Below are positions 57,779 to 64,000 of a stretch of 64,000 bases of DNA, piece by piece. The notes under the pieces are model-generated. The model worked only from the letters and a program-made list of their open reading frames with translations, made no database searches and was not told where the DNA came from. Each line of letters starts with the position of its first letter. The first letter of the stretch is position 1. This DNA is from Tetranychus cinnabarinus (taxonomy: Eukaryota > Arthropoda > Arachnida > Trombidiformes > Tetranychidae): positions 1,798,001-1,862,000 of the forward strand of contig WHVY01000005.1 in assembly GCA_022266195.1 (NCBI GenBank). Direction: 5' to 3'. A program made the position numbers and the translations under genes.

Positions 57779-59718
57779 TTAATAAAAAAGAAAAAGAACT
57801 TTAGTGCTGAATCATGAAAAAAATGGAAAGAGGAAAAGGGTGTACGTTTATAAATCAATAGAATCAATTGGTCAACAATTCGAAAACCATTGGATGATAT
57901 TTGAACAAAAAAATCAAAAATAATTAATTTACTGTTGGTGAAGAAGTTATCATCAGTCAAACATTGGATAATTTTTGGCACTATTTATGTGGTTCCTTGT
58001 TATTTTGTTTTTCCATTAACACACAAACAGTGAAAGAAGTCGAAACACGAACACTTTAATGAGCACAGAGAAAATTTTATTGTATCCGATGAAAGATTGA
58101 CAATTTAAACACGCTCTCAGTTGATGATATTTCCTATGAAGATTAATAACAAAACAGAGCAAAGGTGGTGGTTAGAAGAAGACAAGAAAATGGAGAATCA
58201 AAAAAGTAGAGAAAACGTGCAAATTTGATTACAATTGGAGGGACAAATGGTGAAAAAGTGATGGCAAAAGGCAAAGTTACTGAGAGGATAATCTAGATAA
58301 TCAAAGTACCAAGAAGAGGAGCTTGAAAGATCTCATTACACTCCGATAAATAACATTAGTGTTGAGTACAAATGTAGTAAAAATAGTTAACACTGCGATT
58401 GGTTGATTAGGGTAAAGATTAAATTATGAAGAATCAACTAAAGGATTTTGATCATTTGTGCAGTAAATTGTATTTTTTTTTGTTAATTTTTTTATCCATA
58501 CTTTTTCCTCTTTTTTGAGCATCAAAATCGAAGGCAATTTGCATCTCCCTCAAGGTTAACATTTAAATGCGACCAAAGGTCGATTGAGTTGGGTCAATGA
58601 AGTGATTGTTTAAATTATAATTAGCTGATTCTAGAGTAACAATGGCAATGATGATGAAGATTAATCTGTGAATGGATTAGAGTGTGATGCATTTGCTTCG
58701 CTCGTCGTCAATTTTTCATCACAAGGTGTGATCTCACCAACATTTATCTGTCCTATCTCGGGTTCGTTATCCTTTCTCAATAACATGTAAGTTTTCCCGA
58801 TTATTTCAATGAATATATGTGTTTTTCAATGTACTTTTCAATATACGATCTAACTGGACCATCTTTGCTAATTTTAAAAGGTTACATTTGTTAAATAAAA
58901 CAACGATGAGGAATATTAATAAGCTAATTGAGCTCAACTTCACCTTGGAGCTAAACAATATTTTTATCAATTAAGATAAAACAATAGGAATCACGATGTA
59001 AATGGAACCGATTGATTGCATGATAAGCTTAATTAATTTATCTCGCCTAATTCATTGTCTAATGCTCATGTGGTTGAAACACATGCAGGCTGACTGATAC
59101 CGACAAAAGGCGTTCAACCTAAATCAAAAATAGCTTGAACAAATATCATAATGCGCTTATTTTTTTAAATCTTTAATTAATTTCCTCCAAATCATAATCA
59201 CAATGATGCCAGTTTAGGTTGAGTTTCTTTGGATTACAATAAAAGAAACGTTTTACGCAATTTCTTTGCAATTTAAATACTTGAATTTAGATTATTGATT
59301 TTGACATGAAAAAAAATCCATAGAAAGTAGCATAAGAGCATAGAGATAATTGCATAAAGTTGCTGACCACCATATACATTCACTTCCATACGGTAGAGGT
59401 AGATTGTTGATATAATTAAGTTTTCTTTACACAATATTTAATCTCGCTGCACTGTGGAACTCAGAGAATTTCAAGCCAACATGTGAAGTTTGAGTTAAAC
59501 ATGATTGTAATGAGATTGAGTAAAACAATTCATCAACTTTTCAATCTTAATGTGCCCAGAATAAAAAAAGATTTTCATTTCTTACACAGGTATGAAGGGA
59601 AATAATATTGACAGAAATAGGAGAAAAAGCAGAAGGGTTCAAGTTAAAGAAAAAAGAATAGAAAGTGATAGAGAAGATTGCGGAAACGCGAAAGGAAAAA
59701 TTTGAGTCGAGTTATTTG
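57779..59718. other. Intergenic
   Basis: Upstream of the transporter 5' exons and downstream of UBE2G1. AT-rich; no gene seen. Confidence 0.45.
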
Positions 59719-61001
59719 TTATAACATTTCTTGGCTTTTCCTAACACAACGAGCTACCTTCCTTTTGAATTCAGCTGGATTTTCTCGCCATTCTTTCTGT
59801 AATTGAGAGAGAAGAGAATAGGATTATTGTTTTGAGTATAATAAATTTTTAAACAATTAACATGAAAAATTTAAATGAATAATCAACTTACAGCAGCATC
59901 AACATTAGCAGGTGATTCATCATTTGGATCAGCTAGCATTGAAATAACAGATATCATTATAGTTTCCACCGTATGTACAGGTAACCAACGCTCAGATGCT
60001 TTTTCATATCCATATTTATCATCACCGGGTTCGTGTAAAATTGATATACACACCGTTCCATTTTTATCAACTGAAAACAAAGTAGAATTATAATTAAAAT
60101 GATTGATTCGAATTTGATTTCCACACAACTTAGGATAGTTCAAAGGGATAATTTGTCGCAGTATATAAGTGAGTAACATAAATAACAGTGAGTATTCCAC
60201 ATGAAAATGAATTGACAAGATTTAAAATTATCAAATCAAATTAGTCTAGCCTAGATATTTAACGATGTGGTAATACAAATTATTATTTTGAATAAAGTTG
60301 GAAACCAAAAATGCGTATCAGTTTATAAAAGCAAGTTTGTGCTTATGTGTAGGTTGAGCTAATTATGTCATCTCAAGATTGCGTAACAAAATGTTGAAAT
60401 CCTTGATCTAGCTTATCCGAACCACCTAAAGTTGATCAGAAAAAATGCGGTGATTAGTTGAATATTTACTATTTGGATGCCATATATCTGTTAGAAACTT
60501 CATCTTCGGAGGCCTAAGTGGATAATCTTTAGGGAAGCATAAGTGACATTTGAAAAATCCACCCTCGCTATAAAGAGAAAGATAAAACACGTTAAAAACG
60601 AACATGAATTAAGCTCGAAACTTATTCTGATTAGAACACGACAATTACTATAGAGTATCTGGTGGTCCTATGATGAGCACTTCCCATAAATAAATATCGG
60701 AATCATCAGCCAATCCAGCAGAGAATCCTTCGACTGGATTTTTTTTCAAATCTTTTTAGGGTGATAATATCCAAAGACCACGATTATGATAGTTAAGCAA
60801 TATACGAACGAAACCAAAAAAAATGAAAAGATATGAAATAAAATGTAAAAAAGGTTAATTATTGAAAAATAAGCGTAAATGAAAAAGGTAAAAGAAAGGA
60901 CAAGAGAACCAAAATAAATTTATACGTCATTCATCTATTAGACAACAAGACTTACCGTTTAATTGTTTTCTTAAAAGTAACGCTGATTGATGTTCGGACA
61001 T
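59719..61001 (-). CDS. UBE2G1: Ubiquitin-conjugating enzyme E2 G1, five exons
   Basis: Exons 61001-60956, 60751-60649, 60567 to about 60470, 60070-59892 and 59796-59719 join in consistent phases to 167 aa. It starts MSEHQSALLLRKQLND and ends VARCVRKSQEML, very close to human UBE2G1 (170 aa). The UBC fold shows NPVEGFSAGL, YPLRPPKMKF, the HPN motif at about 80-82 and the catalytic cysteine at 90 in DKNGTVCISI, the same position as in human. The G-class acidic loop HEPGDDKYGYEKASERW follows the active site. These E2 enzymes build Lys48-linked chains and work with ER-associated and cullin-type ligases. The exon 3/4 border is read to within a base or two. Confidence 0.95.
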
Positions 61002-61440
61002 TTTTTCAACTGATAAACAGACTTACAGTAAAAAAGTGAGATTTAATAAAATATATCAAAAAGTCAAACTTTAATAACGTTGAATAAAAGTAATTTCAAA
61101 TGGAATTGGCTTCACCTGATACAAGCTCAGTGGCTCTTGAGAAGCAACTTGTTGAACCATTTATTTGCGGGATATTTAAACTAAGTACGCAATTTAATGA
61201 AAAATTGTCAACAATTAAAAAGATAAGGAATGTAATTAATTGAGTAGCAGTGCAAAAAATCATGAACTTATTTTTTTTGAAGCTTTTTAACTTCATCAGA
61301 TCTCTGAATTTTCAGAATCCATCTCAATGCTGACTTTAAGATTCAAAATAGCTGTAAAAATAGCTGTAAGAGTATAACATTTTTAAACTGTAACTTAACA
61401 TGAGCTTGTTAGCTCTCTACTAAAATTACAATCCAATCCA
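61002..61440. other. Intergenic
   Basis: Promoter side of UBE2G1 and 3' side of the GCDH relic. No gene seen. Confidence 0.45.
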
Positions 61441-62071
61441 CAGAAAAATTTCAGGAGAATTATCAATCAGATTCATGAACTTTATTCGTTCCTTCATAGG
61501 TATTATCAGCTTCTAAATTGTTTGCATGGCGCATAACATAATACCGATATCACGAGCCATCAAACGACCTACTTGCAAGCAAGCTGATAATACAATAGAA
61601 ATTTCAGAAGCCATATCAGCTAATTTTTTCTGTATCAATTGGTTAGCTGCTAACGGACGGTCAAATTGTTTACGATCCATTGTGTATTGTCGAGCAGCTT
61701 CATAACAAAATTGTGCGGCTCCTAATGCTCCCCATGCAATACCGTATCTGGCATTATTTAGACATGAAAACGGACCTCTCATTCCTTCAACATCCATGTC
61801 TTGGTTCCAGTGAGATAATAACTTTTTGTAGATGCATCATAAGTGGCCTATGAAAGTAAAAAATCATTAGCCGCATTAAATTAAAAGCACTATCAACCAT
61901 TTCTACTTCACGAGTAAGCAATCCATAGGCAACGGAAGATCAATATTTAGAGGATCAGCATAATCACAGAGTTTTAGTAGTCAACATATTACGATTTGAA
62001 AACACTTTACCATATGATAATGTCGAACTGTTGTTTAAAAGGGGCTTTATTCGGTGTAAAAAATTAGCCAT
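61441..62071 (-). pseudogene. GCDH: Glutaryl-CoA dehydrogenase relic with internal deletions
   Basis: In order along the minus strand the pieces of GCDH are: a presequence-like start (ATG at 62071, MANFLHRIKPLLNNSSTLSY, stop at about 61985), DYADPLNID in another frame, and SSVAYGLLTREVEMVDSAF. Then comes an intron end TTTTTTACTTTCATAG (acceptor at 61848), followed by ATYDASTKSYYLTGTKTW. After a frame change follows VEGMRGPFSCLNNARYGIAW, continuing through RKQFDRPLAANQLIQKKLAD to VGRLMARD (61797 to about 61540). After another frame change come VMRHANNLEADNTYEGTNKV and a stop (about 61540-61465). Between pieces, tens to about 100 residues are missing each time, including ITNSP and the C-terminal catalytic Glu-side helices up to NLEA. 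The retained acceptor shows the copy was unprocessed. The longest open piece (about 94 aa) should not be taken as a gene. An intact GCDH is expected elsewhere. Confidence 0.88.
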
Positions 62072-62885
62072 GGCACTTGATGTTAAACCTTTTTAAATGA
62101 AAAAGATGGGACAATCGAAACATGAGTTTCATGTTTCGCGCTCCATCACCAGGGTTTGTTATCTTGTTTCAATTATCTAGTTGCTAATAAATGATCTCCA
62201 TGTATTATTGCGGACTGCATGATTTTGTCGATAATTTTTTTTCATGAAAGTTGTATAATTAATAAACTATAACCAAATGCCTTCAAACACTTTCATGCAA
62301 CGGATCAACATTGAGTGATTCTCAGTTAACCCAATCAGATGACATGAACCGTGTCTTGACTTGAAGCTGGTTACAAAGCATCATCACTTTTTCTCTTTAA
62401 TTGTTGTGACGTTGTCACTGAATCAACACACTATTTAGTCTTCCGAGTTTTTTTACCGTTTAGTGTTGTTTAAGATGACGATAAGAATAATGAAACTAGG
62501 GAAGAGTGTATAACCATTTATCCATTATTTTATCAGATTCATTACTTTCTCTCCATTATCTTAAAGTCATCTGATCAGCATTGATAAATGATAACATTTT
62601 TAATCTTCCTTCTAGATTAATAAAGGTAAGAATTTCGAAATATTTTTTTACTCGATGGTCAATAATAAAATATATTATTACTTTTATTTCTTGAATTCCA
62701 CAGAACATCCAATCTGGTATCTATTTCTTCTTCCACTAAGATCTCAAGGATGTTCACCTGTATATCTGATTAATCGTTTGAAGATGGTCTTGATTATGCC
62801 AACAAAGTCTGGTTATTGTGCTTAAATGTGATATTCTCAAATAGTGATTCGTATTGTTAACAAGCCTTCAAAATAAAGCAAGAAA
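62072..62885. other. Intergenic
   Basis: Upstream of ZIP9. A small perfect hairpin, CGAAACATGA/TTCATGTTTCG, lies at about 62117-62139. No gene seen. Confidence 0.45.
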
Positions 62886-63794
62886 ATGGAGCAACTGACC
62901 ATGCTAACCCTGCTTGCCTTTTCCATGCTTTTTGGCAGCTATTTTGCTGGTACAGTTCCTTTGGTATTTAACTTTTCAGAGGAAAAAATAAGATTTCTAA
63001 CAATTTTAGGCTCTGGTATTCTGGTTGGCACAGCTTTGTCAGTTATCATTCCAGAAGGGGTCAATACAATATATGCCTCTGCTTATAAGAACCATCTAAA
63101 AGCATCAGCGTCATCAACTTTAAAGGAAGTTGAAGATTTACCTCATTCTGTTATTGGTCTATCATTGTTGATTGGTTTTGCTTTTATGCTTGTCATTGAC
63201 CAATTTGCCACCCGACATACCAGCTCTGCTAGTTATTCAACCCTATCAACCACCAGTGATAACAATTTAGAGTCTGGGGGAGTTGGAAGTGATAACTCTC
63301 ATGTAATTAGACCATCTAGAAAGGCCTCATCGTCCAAGATAACAGCAACTATTGGTCTCGTTGTCCATGCTGCTGCAGATGGTGTTGCACTCGGAGCCGC
63401 AGCAACCACATCTCACACCGATGTGGAAATGATTGTATTTTTTGCCATTATGCTGCACAAGGCTCCAGCAGCTTTTGGTTTAATTACCTTCTTGATGCAT
63501 GAAGGTGTAGATCGAAAAAAACTTCGTAATCATCTCTTGGCGTTTTCTTTGGCAGCACCAGTCGGAGCTTTTGTAACCTATTTTGCTATAAATGAATCCG
63601 CGCAAGAGACCCTTTCTGATTATAATGCCACGGGTGTTGCAATGCTTTTCAGCGGTGGTACATTCCTCTATGTAGCGACTGTACATGTTCTACCGGAGAT
63701 TATCCATCATCAAGCACTTAAATTAAGTGAACTCTTAACGCTAGTCGGTGGATCACTTTTACCTTCTCTTTTGACAGTGAAACATCATCATTAA
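62886..63794 (+). CDS. SLC39A9: Zinc transporter ZIP9 (SLC39A9)
   Basis: Intronless ORF of 302 aa (human 307), with an in-frame start at MEQLTMLTLL. ZIP9 moves zinc into the cytosol from the Golgi or cell surface. It has the ZIP I-subfamily layout: FNFSEEKIRFLTILGSGILV and VIIPEGV in TM1-2, a loop, then GLVVHAAADGVALGAA (160-172; His161 and Asp165 in the transport path), IMLHKAPAAFGL (189-199, His191), a conserved NATG glycosylation site at 247, and GGTFLYVATVHVLPE near the end. Compared with human ZIP9, the His-rich segment in the TM2-TM3 loop is replaced by a Lys/Ser stretch (65-85) without His clusters. The TM3-TM4 loop is Ser-rich and longer. Confidence 0.95.
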   Translation: MEQLTMLTLLAFSMLFGSYFAGTVPLVFNFSEEKIRFLTILGSGILVGTALSVIIPEGVNTIYASAYKNHLKASASSTLKEVEDLPHSVIGLSLLIGFAFMLVIDQFATRHTSSASYSTLSTTSDNNLESGGVGSDNSHVIRPSRKASSSKITATIGLVVHAAADGVALGAAATTSHTDVEMIVFFAIMLHKAPAAFGLITFLMHEGVDRKKLRNHLLAFSLAAPVGAFVTYFAINESAQETLSDYNATGVAMLFSGGTFLYVATVHVLPEIIHHQALKLSELLTLVGGSLLPSLLTVKHHH

Positions 63795-64000
63795 GCAATA
63801 ATTCAAAGAAAAGGTCAAGTGATAAACTTGATGTCAATAAGATTTCATTCTACACTTGTACATTTAAAACTAATGGACTGATTGTTTGATATTTTCATCA
63901 AAGACGAGAAATTCATTGTAATATCTGTAAATTAGTTGAAACTTATTCAAGCATCGCATCGTTACTCCTGCTAGCATTTTTCAGCGGAAAATAACATCTT
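63795..64000. other. 3' flank of ZIP9
   Basis: No gene seen; no clear AATAAA in the first 100 bp. Confidence 0.4.

Noticed and set aside
61513..61797. 94-aa acyl-CoA dehydrogenase-like ORF as a gene
   Set aside because: It is one block of the GCDH relic; adjoining blocks continue in other frames and it lacks most of the enzyme.
1..64000. tRNA, rRNA or CRISPR features
   Set aside because: No cloverleaf-compatible A/B box pair, rRNA block or spaced repeat array was recognised on reading; a dedicated tRNA scan would be decisive.

Overview
The window reads as nuclear DNA of an arthropod. Intron-bearing genes with GT-AG introns as short as 66-97 bp sit in AT-rich DNA next to an Ala/Pro/Tyr-rich cuticle-type protein and a neurogenin/tap bHLH pair. 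Gene content and composition fit a mite or other chelicerate best, but nothing here fixes the species.

Layout. (1) 1-1010, minus: a scrambled, stop-containing relic of SF3B3 (splicing factor 3B subunit 3). (2) 1335-17785: a rearranged segmental duplication. An intact neurogenin/tap-type bHLH gene (copy B, 4983-6041, minus) is followed downstream by a shorter paralogue (copy A, 2298-3041, minus) that has lost the N-terminal third. The DNA around A (about 2069-4700) is a colinear but collapsed copy of about 4750-13380. A separate piece of about 735 bp at 1335-2068 is the inverse of 17052-17785. Inside the B block lies a CD36/scavenger-receptor-B relic (8985-9340). (3) About 17.8-41.2 kb: a gene desert with no supportable exon. 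It holds a foldback transposable element (33640-33858) and a 300-bp direct repeat pair (38390/39290). A hAT-type MITE with an 8-bp target duplication lies just left of it (16425-16877). (4) 41.2-64 kb: a compact run of housekeeping genes: TDP2 (minus), MRPS27 (plus), an unrecognised coiled-coil protein (minus), a cuticle-type secreted protein (minus), an SLC38A7-like amino acid transporter (minus), SHQ1 (plus, apparently nested in the transporter's first large intron), UBE2G1 (minus), a deletion-riddled GCDH relic (minus), and SLC39A9/ZIP9 (plus).

Functionally the genes are mixed: neural fate specification (tap), DNA-protein adduct repair (TDP2), mitochondrial translation (MRPS27), H/ACA snoRNP assembly (SHQ1), ubiquitin conjugation (UBE2G1) and solute transport (SLC38, ZIP9). 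They do not form one pathway. The notable themes are structural: a truncated but in-frame bHLH paralogue inside a collapsed duplication, three gene relics with multiple internal deletions (two of them with recognisable intron borders), two well-bounded MITEs, a nested gene pair, and a microRNA-like hairpin. Exon borders were read by eye from splice signals and reading phase; no alignment or database search was run.
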